Source: Pseudoalteromonas sp. MMG007 (GTDB taxonomy: Bacteria > Pseudomonadota > Gammaproteobacteria > Enterobacterales > Alteromonadaceae). From it: 64,000 nucleotides of DNA. Positions 7,492-15,925 of this stretch are shown one piece after another; position 1 is the first letter of the stretch; every line of letters starts with the position of its first letter. The DNA is taken from positions 62,001 through 126,000 of the forward strand of contig NZ_JAGJEI010000008.1 in NCBI RefSeq assembly GCF_018100985.1, in the 5' to 3' direction. The translations under genes and the position numbers were made by a program. The notes beneath the pieces were generated by a model. The model ran no database searches, was not told where the DNA came from, and worked only from the letters and a program-made list of their open reading frames with translations.

Positions 7492-9491
7492 TGTATCAGC
7501 CACCTGTGGTCGGTGACACCTTCATCGATATTGAACAGCGTAAATTTAATCTAGCATATTATGATGAGCTGCAAGCATTACTAAACCCTGACTCGATGTT
7601 AGGTTCGGAAACTGGCTTGCACTTAACCCAAGATGACTTTCGCTCGAAAATAGAAAGCGGTGAATTACGACCAGCATACGCCATAACACACGAAAATAAC
7701 GAGCTGACAGCATCACAAAAAAAAGAACTGAAAAAGCGAGAGCCTTACATTACCGAGTTAGCAACATTGGTGCATGATGGCTATAAACCTACCGTTGACG
7801 AGACCATCGATAAGCTCAAACAGATTGTTCATGACAAGTACCACATCGGCACCGAAAAACACGGCAATAGCACTATTGCACGTTGGTGGAAACAATATCG
7901 AGAAGCAGAATTTAATCTCAAAAAGTCAATTGCTCCGAGAAAAAGCCAACCCAAGCGAACCAATACGGCCACGGAAAACTTCCTCAACCGATTTTTTACT
8001 GACACCTGGGTAAAAGGCAACATTGAAAACATAGCGAGAGGCTACTCAAGTTATTCTAAAGCAGCTTTAAAAGCTCAGACGCAAAATGACGCTATTGAAC
8101 AGGTTAGCGAACGAACGTTTAGCAGACGCATTGAAGGACTTAATGCATTTAATATCATTTTAAACTCTGGAAACTACAGCGAAGTTAAAAAAGCACTACG
8201 TACATTATCCAAGAAAATAAAAACCACTCATGTGCTTGAGCGAGTAGAAATGGACCGGATGTCACTTAACTTGGCTCTTATTGACGAAGAAGGTAAACCA
8301 ACGGGCAACGTCAGCATCTATATTGCCATTGACTGCCACTCACGCTACCCGCTGAGTGTTACATTCGAGCTGGGCACCTCTGAGGATACGGAAGGGGTTG
8401 TTCGATCATTTAAGCGTATTTTTGAGTCAACCAGTGACCAGCTAAACGCGTGTGGTATTCCTTTTAAAATTATTGTGGATAATGGCAGTGGCTATAAAGC
8501 TGAGCAGTTCAAACAAATAACCCAACGCTTAGGGTGTGAGTTAATCAAAGCTCCATCGAATGAACCTTGGCGAAAACCTTTTGTTGAGTCTTTCAACAAT
8601 ACGTTGCGGGAAGAATTCTTTAAAGGAGGCGAATTTAAATTACCTGATGGAACAATAACCATAGGTCTTCCAGGTTATAAAGACAAACGCACCCACAAAA
8701 CAAGTAAGCCGTCGTCTGAAGAAACCATTAAAAAAGCCGCTTCCTTGCCTGTCGAGGAGTTTGCCTCGCTACTGCATGATTACCTCGTTCACTATGTAAA
8801 CTCAAAGCACTCAAGCCTCAACAACAAAACACCACAACAAGTATGGAACGAGTCAGTTGCTCTAAAGCCTCTCATTCCTGTCAATAAAGAACTGCTCAGT
8901 GCTGCTTGCCATTATATAGAGCACAACCCTTCATTAAGCCAGCGAGGTACAGTTCAGGTCAACAAACAGGTTTTTGCGGATGACCGTATAAAGCAATGCT
9001 ATCTAGATGCAAAAACTCTCGATAAAAACCAAGATATGACGGTTACTGTGAAATCTGACCCAGATGATGGCCGTTGGGTAACAGTCATCGCAGACTTCCC
9101 ATGTTATGACCACCCTAAAGTATTCGATTTTGTAGAAAACCGAAAGCTATCTGGAAGTGAATTGGAGTACCCACTGTCATTTGAAGAACTTAACACAACA
9201 TCAGGGACGCCTGAACGGCGAGATATATTCAGTCGTAAAATTACAAAGTTAGTTAAGCAAAAGACAAGATCACTTGGCAGTGGCAAGCCAGTTGCTACTG
9301 CAAAAGAAAACTTATCTAAGGGACTATCTACGGCAGAGCGCATTGAGCGAAGTAACCAGAGTTATGCGTACAAACCTATCAAAAAGTCGAAGAAGTCCAT
9401 AGAGGATAATACACCCTCAGATAAAGGAAATATTAAACGAAAAGTAAGCCCTAATCGCAACGAAGCTCAGCTTGGTTTATGGCAGGACTAG
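7491..9491 (+). CDS. tnsB: TnsB/TniA-like DDE transposase, 666 aa
   Basis: This is the integrase-fold transposase that binds the repeats in the transposon ends and performs 3' strand cleavage and transfer. The catalytic triad is visible as D255 (VEMDRM), D330 (IIVDNGSGY) and E366 (PFVESFNN), with 35 residues between the second D and E, as expected of DDE(35) enzymes. The N-terminal 200 residues should contain the end-binding helix-turn-helix domains, and the basic C-terminal tail (about 600-666) probably contacts TnsC. Length is close to Tn7 TnsB (about 700). It overlaps tnsA by one base and precedes tnsC by 3 nt. No frameshift or stop is seen, so it looks intact. Confidence 0.93.
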   Translation: MYQPPVVGDTFIDIEQRKFNLAYYDELQALLNPDSMLGSETGLHLTQDDFRSKIESGELRPAYAITHENNELTASQKKELKKREPYITELATLVHDGYKPTVDETIDKLKQIVHDKYHIGTEKHGNSTIARWWKQYREAEFNLKKSIAPRKSQPKRTNTATENFLNRFFTDTWVKGNIENIARGYSSYSKAALKAQTQNDAIEQVSERTFSRRIEGLNAFNIILNSGNYSEVKKALRTLSKKIKTTHVLERVEMDRMSLNLALIDEEGKPTGNVSIYIAIDCHSRYPLSVTFELGTSEDTEGVVRSFKRIFESTSDQLNACGIPFKIIVDNGSGYKAEQFKQITQRLGCELIKAPSNEPWRKPFVESFNNTLREEFFKGGEFKLPDGTITIGLPGYKDKRTHKTSKPSSEETIKKAASLPVEEFASLLHDYLVHYVNSKHSSLNNKTPQQVWNESVALKPLIPVNKELLSAACHYIEHNPSLSQRGTVQVNKQVFADDRIKQCYLDAKTLDKNQDMTVTVKSDPDDGRWVTVIADFPCYDHPKVFDFVENRKLSGSELEYPLSFEELNTTSGTPERRDIFSRKITKLVKQKTRSLGSGKPVATAKENLSKGLSTAERIERSNQSYAYKPIKKSKKSIEDNTPSDKGNIKRKVSPNRNEAQLGLWQD

Positions 9492-9494
9492 CCA

Positions 9495-10373
9495 ATGTTT
9501 AGCCACCCAAGTCTGAGCAAGTGCCTTGAACTAATAGACCAAGTTCATCAGCAAAGTTTTGGTAAAAATTATGGATTACTTTTAACAGGTCTAAGTGGTG
9601 TTGGTAAAACGTGTTTAGCCAAGACATATCTAGCACGTTTTCCAACTTTATGTACTCCCGAAGTAACCCACTATCCGGTCATTTATGTAAAGTTAACGGA
9701 GACTAAAACAGCTACTGATTTTCTTATACAGGTCGTTAAAGCTCTCACTTCAGTCATAGGTAAAAATGCCAATAAAGCTCATATCGTTCAAGACAGGCTT
9801 GCCGTTTTACTTGCCGCGCATCGCGTTCAACTGATCATTATCGATGAAGTACAGGAATGTTTGACGGATATCGACGGAATCACTAGTCAGCGAATGGCTA
9901 AGCAAATAGCTGCGCTACTAGATAACAACCCAAAAGTTTCACTTATTTTAATGGGAACGCCAGTCGCCAGCCGATTGTTGAAGCTTAAATATGGCAAATC
10001 AACGCACAGATTAAAAGGTGAGGAGCAATTGAGCCGCCGTTTCCTATCTGAACAAAAGCTTTACATAATCCCTTCTCGCTGCGAGTGCTGGCTTTTGTGC
10101 TGTAATTACTTTGCCACCGAATTTCGATTTCCGCCATTCACTCTAGACGACAAACCTATACTTAATCGTTTGCATGTCGCAACCGACGGCAGAATTGGGC
10201 TGTTAACGAAGCTTTTTGCTATAGCTTCAACCAGTGAGCGTAAGAATCTGTTGGCTAAGCTTGAAGATGCTTACCTGTTGGGAGTTAATTCATCTGCTTA
10301 CAATCCTTTTGACACACTTGCCCTAACTGATAATGACATCGTTGGGATTTTAGATTCGAGAGAATTTGATTAA
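9495..10373 (+). CDS. tnsC: TnsC/TniB-like AAA+ ATPase transposition regulator, 292 aa
   Basis: TnsC is the ATPase that links target selection by TniQ/TnsD to the TnsAB transposase. The P-loop is seen as GLSGVGKT (K38) and Walker B as LIIIDEVQE (D117, E118); a sensor-like SLILMGTP follows near 151-158. At 292 residues it is near TniB of Tn5053 or Tn6022-type elements and much shorter than TnsC of Tn7 (about 555). It begins 3 nt after tnsB and its stop overlaps the tniQ start as TAATG. The gene is intact. Confidence 0.92.
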   Translation: MFSHPSLSKCLELIDQVHQQSFGKNYGLLLTGLSGVGKTCLAKTYLARFPTLCTPEVTHYPVIYVKLTETKTATDFLIQVVKALTSVIGKNANKAHIVQDRLAVLLAAHRVQLIIIDEVQECLTDIDGITSQRMAKQIAALLDNNPKVSLILMGTPVASRLLKLKYGKSTHRLKGEEQLSRRFLSEQKLYIIPSRCECWLLCCNYFATEFRFPPFTLDDKPILNRLHVATDGRIGLLTKLFAIASTSERKNLLAKLEDAYLLGVNSSAYNPFDTLALTDNDIVGILDSREFD

Positions 10374-11359
10374 TGTTATCGGTAATGCCTAAACGAATCG
10401 CAGATGAAAGTCTAGCAAGCTACCTATTACGCTTGAGCCTTCGAAATGGGTTCACCTCACCGCTCGAATGGCTTGATAAACCAATGTGGAGTGCGGTTAC
10501 AAAAAATACAATTAGCATTAAACAACGACAGCTATTAAGTGAACTCGTACCCTGTGCTATGAGCACTAGCGACTTAAGCTTAGCACCAAAGCACTCCATA
10601 CTATTTCTAGATTGTCACACTGATATGCCTCGTATTTGTCCCTATTGTGTAAAGGGCAAAGGATATCTAAAAGAAAAGTGGCGAAACATTGGTAATTTAT
10701 CATGTGAGCTGCACGGTTGTGTGCTCTGCGATAGCTGTCAAGAATGTGGTGAACAACTCATTTGGTCACCTTTATTATTACAAGGTACTTGTACCAACGA
10801 GTTGTGTTTGTGCCCAATAAAAAGCTATCCGATATCTAGCCAAATAAACGAATTATTCATAGATGAAATCTGCGATTGCTTGCTAGCTAGCTTGTTTATT
10901 CAAAATCCTTACACAACTGTTTTACCCATTTACCATCACCCATCGGTAAGCGACTTTAACACTGCATTAGAGCAGGGCTTCAACTTCCTCAGTGGCAAAG
11001 AAGTATATGACCAATTTATAGAGCGATTAGGTGACGCCATTAGCCCTTTTTCTCAACTTCCAGAAAAATTTCAATTCTTTCCGTTAACACTACTAATACG
11101 ACACCTCAATGCAGCATGGCCTATAAATAATTGCTACGTTAGCTTTCTCCAAACACCACAAGTATCCTCCAGCTCAAATCGACATATAGAATCATTTATC
11201 GTTACTTTTGATAGTGCGATTAAACTTCTTGGCATTACAAAAAAACAGATATTTCACACTTTTCCTGAACTCTCTGCTAAAAAAGTTATACCGCAAAATC
11301 AGCAAATAGATATTGCGGCAATAATTAATCGAACCACTATTTCTGTGGCCGATATGTAA
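10373..11359 (+). CDS. tniQ: TniQ-family target-site selection protein, 328 aa
   Basis: TniQ/TnsD proteins choose the insertion site and recruit TnsC. The conserved N-terminus is present (PKRIADESLASYLLRL, residues about 6-21) followed by zinc-finger ligands: CPYC (C89, C92), C111, H114, and C119/C122/C125. At 328 residues it is much shorter than TnsD of Tn7 (about 508), and there is only one TniQ-family gene here. It is coupled to tnsC by TAATG. No cas genes or CRISPR repeats accompany it in the 11.4 kb visible, so it is not an evident RNA-guided system. The target it recognises cannot be told from sequence alone. Confidence 0.88.
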   Translation: MLSVMPKRIADESLASYLLRLSLRNGFTSPLEWLDKPMWSAVTKNTISIKQRQLLSELVPCAMSTSDLSLAPKHSILFLDCHTDMPRICPYCVKGKGYLKEKWRNIGNLSCELHGCVLCDSCQECGEQLIWSPLLLQGTCTNELCLCPIKSYPISSQINELFIDEICDCLLASLFIQNPYTTVLPIYHHPSVSDFNTALEQGFNFLSGKEVYDQFIERLGDAISPFSQLPEKFQFFPLTLLIRHLNAAWPINNCYVSFLQTPQVSSSSNRHIESFIVTFDSAIKLLGITKKQIFHTFPELSAKKVIPQNQQIDIAAIINRTTISVADM

Positions 11360-11408
11360 CTCCAAAGAGTGCCTTTTAGAATTTCAGGTGATCATCAGCA
11401 TCAATGAG

Positions 11409-11513
11409 AAAAGCACAATTAGACAGGTCATTTATTGGGCACCCGTAATAATGGAAAAAAGCACTATTAGTGACAATTTCCGACACTATAGTGTAAAAAA
11501 GCACTATTATGAC
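11409..11513. repeat. Three repeats resembling TnsB-binding sites; candidate transposon end
   Basis: Three directly repeated motifs lie about 40-46 bp apart, at 11409-11425 (AAAAGCACAATTAGACA), 11455-11475 (AAAAAAGCACTATTAGTGACA) and 11495-11513 (AAAAAAGCACTATTATGAC). A 12-bp palindrome ACACTATAGTGT sits at 11483-11494 between the last two. Tandem transposase sites of this kind mark the ends of Tn7-like elements, and these begin 50 bp past the tniQ stop. The outermost copy does not finish with the usual ACA, so the exact boundary is uncertain and no target-site duplication can be assigned. Confidence 0.6.
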
Positions 11514-11518
11514 TTACG

Positions 11519-11581
11519 TGGATTGTTGAAAAGTTGTTTGAGCTGGATAAGGAAACTGCAATCTTCATGATACTGGTTTGA
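11519..11581 (+). pseudogene. Possible remnant of an ABC-transporter ATPase gene
   Basis: Directly beyond the repeats a short frame reads IVEKLFELDKETAIFMILV and then stops. This resembles the segment before the H-loop of LolD/YbbA-type ABC ATPases (LVTHD). Removal of about five bases at the stop would explain loss of that motif. It is only about 20 residues, so chance is a serious alternative. If real, it would be a relic of a gene at the insertion point. Confidence 0.2.
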
Positions 11582-11910
11582 TTTCTCTACATTTTTTCAA
11601 GATAACAAGTTGATGTGTGATTTATTTTAAATATCAGTATTTTAGGTATTTCCTTGTGAAGTCGAATGGGTTAATTAATTCAACTTGAAGGTAACCATTC
11701 TTCCGGTAGGCTGAAACCCGCCTTGGATCCTCTATTTCTATGCACGCCCCCACTATTTTTACTCTAGCTCCAGTATAGTTTGCTCATCTAGCTCATATTT
11801 GTTACTAATACAGAGGCAATGAAGTTGAACGTACAATTACGTTTGACGTTATTGCGTAGTAAACGAACCCTAACTAGTACACTGGTAGGGTTACATACAG
11901 GGACTATTTT
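11582..11910. other. Intergenic, no gene seen
   Basis: Stops occur often in all frames and no ribosome site leads a long frame. A weak inverted repeat (AACCCTA at 11866-11872 and TAGGGTT at 11886-11892) lies just before the short frame at 11911. Nothing else stands out. Confidence 0.4.
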
Positions 11911-12003
11911 ATGAGATTTTTGCAAACAATTCTTACCCGCAGCGGCAGCCAATTTTTCACTGCTCACGTACGACTAAGTAAGCTACTAGATGCCACTGAC
12001 TGA
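11911..12003 (+). CDS. Possible 30-aa peptide
   Basis: An ATG follows AGGGA by about 8 nt and a 30-codon frame ends in TGA. The product begins MRFLQTILTRSGSQFF and is basic. An inverted repeat lies just upstream. I do not recognise it, and a frame of this size can occur by chance. Confidence 0.2.
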   Translation: MRFLQTILTRSGSQFFTAHVRLSKLLDATD

Positions 12004-12078
12004 GATTCTCAATCCGAAAGTCAATTACCATAAATAGTTAAAAATTCAATTAATCGTACAAACTATTCAGTTAAACCA

Positions 12079-12711
12079 TTATTTAAACAGCAAGTCACCG
12101 TCGATTTTATTAAAAGTAAGTTGATTTAGTGCTTTAAAGCCCTCGGTTTTAAAAAATTTGGAGTGCTCTTTACGTGTAACAAAAACAGCCATGCCTGTTG
12201 CTGTTGAATTTGACTTTACAAGGTCATCTAACCCTCTTAATAAATATCGCCCTAGTCCTTGGCCATGAAAGTGTGGATCGACCGCTATAAATGCTAAAAA
12301 GTAATAATTACCCTGCTCTTTTAATGCATCACGTATAGTTTTTTCTTTTTCTATTAATTGGTTAGTTTGCAAAAAACCAGCACTGAGCATAAGTTTTAAA
12401 CGCCAATGCCAATAGCGCTCTGGCTGCAATTGGCTATTAGACTCAAATACACACGCTACCGCTTTTAATCTTCCATTACGGTACAAGCCTATTAAAGGCT
12501 GTTTTTCTTGCCAAAAGGAACTAAGCTCTTCGCGAACAAGTGAACGAAGCTTTTTTTCGTAGGCGGATTTGTTATTGTCGTCATAATTAAGCAGCGTTTG
12601 CAACATAGGATCGTCATGATAAGCCTGGTAAATAAGGCTCGCAGCAATACTTAGATCTTCTGCGGCTAAATGCTGTACGCTAAAAGTGTCTGTTGGTGTG
12701 TCTGTGGTCAT
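12079..12711 (-). CDS. GNAT family N-acetyltransferase (210 aa)
   Basis: GNAT enzymes move an acetyl group from acetyl-CoA to an amine of a small molecule or protein. The acetyl-CoA binding loop (motif A) is seen as AVDPHFHGQGLGRYLL, residues about 142-157, preceded by the beta-strand YYFLAFI. The C-terminal FFKTEGFKAL is also typical of the fold. The substrate cannot be predicted. The gene stands alone between the transposon flank and DUF2789, so it is probably its own transcription unit. It has no signal peptide and is likely cytoplasmic. Confidence 0.85.
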   Translation of the reverse strand: MTTDTPTDTFSVQHLAAEDLSIAASLIYQAYHDDPMLQTLLNYDDNNKSAYEKKLRSLVREELSSFWQEKQPLIGLYRNGRLKAVACVFESNSQLQPERYWHWRLKLMLSAGFLQTNQLIEKEKTIRDALKEQGNYYFLAFIAVDPHFHGQGLGRYLLRGLDDLVKSNSTATGMAVFVTRKEHSKFFKTEGFKALNQLTFNKIDGDLLFK

Positions 12712-12952
12712 CCTACTTCCTCTTTCGCTAAGTTTTTAAATATGCCTAATTACCAGTTAACTATATACCTAAAGTGAAAAAAGCGTCAATTCAGCTAGAG
12801 TTTAGCTAGCCAAGCTTATAATCGTACTCCAACGTTGGATAAATCTAATATTGAGTATATTAATTCTATGAGCGACTTAACGAGGTCAATTTTTACTGAG
12901 GCTGGTTAAAAGGCGCATTTAATAAATTGTTATCATTACATGGAGCTATATT

Positions 12953-13189
12953 ATGGATACAACAAAGCACGACATAAACACCTTATTTGCACAGCTTGGT
13001 TTACCAAATTCTGAAGAGCAAATTGATGATTTTATTGCCAACCACAAGCTCGACGACACGACATTACTTCAAAACGCCCCTTTTTGGGATGAAGCACAGC
13101 AGCACTTCCTAACGGAGTCACTTGAAGAAGATGGTGCCTGGAGCGAAGTAATTGATGAGCTTGATGTAAGAATTAGACAAAGTAACTAA
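12953..13189 (+). CDS. DUF2789 domain-containing protein (78 aa)
   Basis: A small acidic protein with the DUF2789 pattern: LFAQLGLPNSEEQIDDFIANH at the start, APFWDEAQQHFLTESLEEDG in the middle and WSEVIDELDVRIR at the end. The full length is the usual family size. The function of the family is not established to my knowledge. The gene is followed by a hairpin terminator, so it is probably monocistronic. Confidence 0.85.
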   Translation: MDTTKHDINTLFAQLGLPNSEEQIDDFIANHKLDDTTLLQNAPFWDEAQQHFLTESLEEDGAWSEVIDELDVRIRQSN

Positions 13190-13197
13190 TCGTATTT

Positions 13198-13217
13198 GGC
13201 ACATTAATTAATGTGCC
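13198..13217 (+). terminator. Terminator-like palindrome after DUF2789 gene
   Basis: GGCACATTAA and TTAATGTGCC form a 20-bp perfect palindrome 8 nt after the stop. The T-run that follows is poor (CTCCCCTATTT), so termination strength is uncertain. Confidence 0.5.
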
Positions 13218-13246
13218 CTCCCCTATTTATTGCTAACATAGCATCC

Positions 13247-13266
13247 GCGCAGCCTACGTGCTGCGC
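13247..13266 (+). promoter_or_regulatory. G+C-rich hairpin ahead of the 88-aa gene
   Basis: GCGCAGC and GCTGCGC form a 7-bp stem with a 6-nt loop, followed by ATTTATAT, 27 nt before the next start. It may terminate upstream transcription or lie in the leader of the gene. Confidence 0.4.
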
Positions 13267-13293
13267 ATTTATATATTAAAGAGTTATTACCTA

Positions 13294-13560
13294 ATGAATT
13301 CAGTTGTATTTGATGCAATTAAAGTCCTTCTTGAGGAAGGCAAAACTCCCACTGTTGCACTTACTAAAGGCCGTTTAGCACAATCAGTGCCTATGCCTAT
13401 GATAATTGCCGCAGTAAGTCAGTATAAGAATAACCCTGAATCTATTCATAACTTAATGAAGAACCCACAGCAAACCAGCGATAACGAACCTAAAACTAGT
13501 CAACTAGATAGAATTGAGCAAAAGCTTGATAGGTTACTCGCTTTGCTAGAGCAAAAATAA
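13294..13560 (+). CDS. Hypothetical protein with C-terminal coiled coil (88 aa)
   Basis: I place the start at ATG 13294 (MNSVVFDAIKVLLEEGK) because sequence before it forms a hairpin and lacks a ribosome site. The N-terminal half is helix-rich, resembling a small DNA-binding or dimerising fold (TPTVALTKGRLAQSVPMPMI). The end (SQLDRIEQKLDRLLALLEQ) has a clear leucine heptad pattern and should form a coiled coil. I do not recognise the family. It is 13 nt from the next gene and likely co-transcribed with it. Confidence 0.7.
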   Translation: MNSVVFDAIKVLLEEGKTPTVALTKGRLAQSVPMPMIIAAVSQYKNNPESIHNLMKNPQQTSDNEPKTSQLDRIEQKLDRLLALLEQK

Positions 13561-13573
13561 TTTGAGAGTATAA

Positions 13574-14347
13574 ATGTTCGTTGTTGATTTAACATTTGAT
13601 TGCTACCAAGACACTACCCTAGAACAAGCCGAACAAGCAATAAACCGCTTAGTAAATGCCCTGCGTTTTAATGGCCAAATAATGGGGGAAGAATTCCCAA
13701 CCGTGTTAAAAGACGGTTACTTCATCACCCGTGTAATGTGCCCTACAGAGGATGCCATGCATCCTCTAAATAATAGCCCGTTTGTAAAACACAGTATTGA
13801 GCTACTTAATACTGCTGGTTTGCTTGCCCCTAAAGTTAAAATTATCGGCCAGGATATTCATTCAAACGGAGCTGATTGCTGTAAGGAGCCATCAAGCTAT
13901 ATCTTGTACACAACTTATGTGCACACCTGTAGCCCGCTTTATTGTGGTGATGACTTTTTGCCCGTGCCACTATTTAATATACCCGCTATAGCCAATGGCG
14001 ATTATAAAACGCTAATTAAGTGGCAAGAAGATTGGCAAGCATGCGATCAAATACAGATTAATGGCGCAACACGCTGTGAGTTTCCTGCTCTTGAAGAAAT
14101 ATCGAGTACACAAAGCGATTTATATCGTCGTGGAAAAGACATAACTAAGCGCATTAGTTTTTTAACTAAAAAGCCAGTTTACTATTACTTATACCGTGTT
14201 GGCGGTGTTGATAAAGCCTCTGAACTTGAACGTAAATGCCCTGGCTGTAATAGTGATTGGAAACTAGATGAGCCTTGGTTTGGGCTGTTTGATTTTAGAT
14301 GTGAGCCGTGCGGATTAGTCTCTAATGTGTCGTGGGATTTTCAGTAG
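13574..14347 (+). CDS. DUF2310 Zn-ribbon-containing protein (257 aa)
   Basis: The C-terminus carries a zinc ribbon: ERKCPGCNSDW near residue 223 and FRCEPCGLVSNVSW near 242, giving two CxxC pairs. The rest matches the DUF2310 family, described as Zn-ribbon, possibly nucleic-acid-binding proteins. Cysteines at CCKEP and a CEF segment in the middle are also conserved-looking. No enzymatic motif is seen. The gene closely follows the 88-residue coiled-coil gene and ends at a strong bidirectional terminator shared with syd. Confidence 0.85.
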   Translation: MFVVDLTFDCYQDTTLEQAEQAINRLVNALRFNGQIMGEEFPTVLKDGYFITRVMCPTEDAMHPLNNSPFVKHSIELLNTAGLLAPKVKIIGQDIHSNGADCCKEPSSYILYTTYVHTCSPLYCGDDFLPVPLFNIPAIANGDYKTLIKWQEDWQACDQIQINGATRCEFPALEEISSTQSDLYRRGKDITKRISFLTKKPVYYYLYRVGGVDKASELERKCPGCNSDWKLDEPWFGLFDFRCEPCGLVSNVSWDFQ

Positions 14348-14367
14348 CCACTACTAATGCGTTTTTA

Positions 14368-14399
14368 AAATCAGCTTAGTGGTAACGCTAAGCTGATTT
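14368..14399. terminator. Bidirectional terminator
   Basis: A 12-bp perfect stem (AAATCAGCTTAG with CTAAGCTGATTT) and an 8-nt loop lie between two convergent genes. Confidence 0.75.
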
Positions 14400-14411
14400 A
14401 TTAATTACATT

Positions 14412-14954
14412 TTAAACTTTAAGCGCTTTTAAAAACGATTCTAAATTTGGTGCAAGTACATGGTGCGTTTTTTTGCCGACATGCTCTAAACAAACTTCCC
14501 CAGTATGAATTAAAACACTGACTAATAAATCGTCTTGATCTGTTAAGCCTATAAACACTGTTTCTGGCTGCTTTAACTTTCTTTTCATTAAAACATGACC
14601 TGTTATGTTTTGTTGTAGCATGTCGAAGTCATCACTATTCCAAGCTTGTAATAGCTCAACTTGATGACCATCAATACTTGCCAAAATACTTCCACCGTAC
14701 ATATGGCCATAAAGCTCGCTAAGCGCTTTTGGAAACTCAAGCCCTAATGCCTTAGCTAAATCGTTTAATGAGCCTGCTGGCTGCTGGCGTACGCCTTGCC
14801 ATTGAATATTGCCTTGTTCGTCAACCTCTCCAAGCTCAGAGGGGCTCGGCCATTGCTCATCATGCGCTATAAGTGGATATTTAGCGGCTTTTTTAAAGGT
14901 ATTTTCGCTAAATTTATGGTGAAGTTGTTCTAAAAGCAATGCAACAGACATACT
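14412..14954 (-). CDS. syd: SecY-interacting protein Syd
   Basis: Syd is a cytoplasmic protein that binds SecY and is thought to monitor the assembly of the SecYEG translocon. The start MSVALLLEQLHHKF at 14954 gives 180 residues, the usual Syd length; the frame extends further upstream but lacks a ribosome site there. Typical features are the WPSPSELGEVDEQGNIQW segment near 45-62 and LGLEFPKALSELYGHMYGG near 82-100. It is divergent from queF, whose start lies 56 nt away, so the two share one promoter region. Confidence 0.9.
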   Translation of the reverse strand, partial: SMSVALLLEQLHHKFSENTFKKAAKYPLIAHDEQWPSPSELGEVDEQGNIQWQGVRQQPAGSLNDLAKALGLEFPKALSELYGHMYGGSILASIDGHQVELLQAWNSDDFDMLQQNITGHVLMKRKLKQPETVFIGLTDQDDLLVSVLIHTGEVCLEHVGKKTHHVLAPNLESFLKALKV

Positions 14955-15010
14955 GTGAAACTCAATTAAATTAGATATAATGTTCCTATTGTAACTATTT
15001 AAGAGCAAAC

Positions 15011-15856
15011 ATGACAGATTACAACAATTCTCCAGACCTTAAAGGCAGTGTATTAGGGCAATCTACTGAGTATGTAGACAACTATACGCCAAGCTTGCTT
15101 TTCCCTATTGCGCGCAAGCTAAATCGTGATGCTCTAAATATTGATGAAGCCGAGCTGCCATTTAAAGGCCAAGATATTTGGACAGGTTACGAACTTTCGT
15201 GGTTAAACGCTAAAGGTAAACCGCAAGTTGCAGTGGCTTTATTTACCTTTGAATGTCAAAGCAGCCATATTATTGAGTCTAAATCGTTCAAGCTTTATCT
15301 AAATAGCTTTAATCAAACTCGCTTTAGTAGTAATGAAGTGGTTAAGCAGCATTTAATTGACGATTTATCGAATGCTGTTAATAGCCCTGTAAAAGTAACG
15401 CTATACAGCCCAGATGATTACAGTTGCCTGCCTTGCACTGCGCTTCCTGGTGAGTGTATTGATGATTTAGACATCGAGATAGATAATTACGACATTGACG
15501 CTTACTCTCTAAAAGCACAAAGTGACACTGTAGTTACAGAAACACTTCATAGCCACTTACTTAAATCAAATTGTTTAATAACCTCTCAGCCTGATTGGGC
15601 GAGCATTATTATTAGATATACAGGCGAGAAAATATGTCGTGAATCGCTACTGCGTTACTTAATATCGTTTAGGACGCATAATGAGTTTCATGAGCAATGT
15701 GTAGAGCGTATTTATAGTGACTTAACCACGCAATTAAACATTAAAGAACTTGAAGTGTACGCACGTTATACACGCCGAGGTGGGTTAGACATTAACCCAT
15801 ACCGTTCAACGCACTATAATGATACACCGTTTGCCGTTAAGATTAATCGTCAGTAA
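15011..15856 (+). CDS. queF: NADPH-dependent 7-cyano-7-deazaguanine reductase QueF
   Basis: QueF reduces preQ0 to preQ1, a step of queuosine tRNA modification. The 281-residue length matches the long two-domain form of gammaproteobacteria (about 282). The substrate-binding motif [17 protein letters not shown] is present near residue 90, and the C-terminal catalytic half has [13 protein letters not shown] near 190, with the expected Cys, then [16 protein letters not shown]. The protein is cytoplasmic. It is divergent from syd and ends at a strong palindromic terminator. No preQ1 riboswitch is apparent in its short leader. Confidence 0.95.
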   Translation: MTDYNNSPDLKGSVLGQSTEYVDNYTPSLLFPIARKLNRDALNIDEAELPFKGQDIWTGYELSWLNAKGKPQVAVALFTFECQSSHIIESKSFKLYLNSFNQTRFSSNEVVKQHLIDDLSNAVNSPVKVTLYSPDDYSCLPCTALPGECIDDLDIEIDNYDIDAYSLKAQSDTVVTETLHSHLLKSNCLITSQPDWASIIIRYTGEKICRESLLRYLISFRTHNEFHEQCVERIYSDLTTQLNIKELEVYARYTRRGGLDINPYRSTHYNDTPFAVKINRQ

Positions 15857-15875
15857 ATACCCTAAACACTAAAGT

Positions 15876-15919
15876 ACAAACATTAAAAAAGGAGCTTAAG
15901 CTCCTTTTTTAATGTTTGT
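15876..15919. terminator. 44-bp perfect palindrome, bidirectional terminator
   Basis: A perfect 44-bp palindrome is centred at 15897/15898. Its core AAGGAGCTTAAGCTCCTT is flanked by A- and T-runs, so a U-tract follows the stem on either strand. It serves queF and the convergent cyclophilin gene. Confidence 0.85.
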
Positions 15920-15925
15920 GTTACT

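Noticed and set aside
6892..11359. CRISPR-associated transposon (CAST)
   Set aside because: TnsA, TnsB, TnsC and TniQ are present, but no cas genes or CRISPR array occur in the visible part.
11409..11513. CRISPR array
   Set aside because: Only three imperfect repeats of about 20 bp are present, with no uniform spacer length and no cas gene nearby.
11388..11570. A 60-aa reading frame past tniQ
   Set aside because: It runs through the TnsB-binding-like repeats; the repeats explain the sequence and there is no ribosome site.
14954..15010. preQ1 riboswitch before queF
   Set aside because: The space is only 56 nt and shared with the syd promoter; no fitting stem and aptamer pattern was seen.
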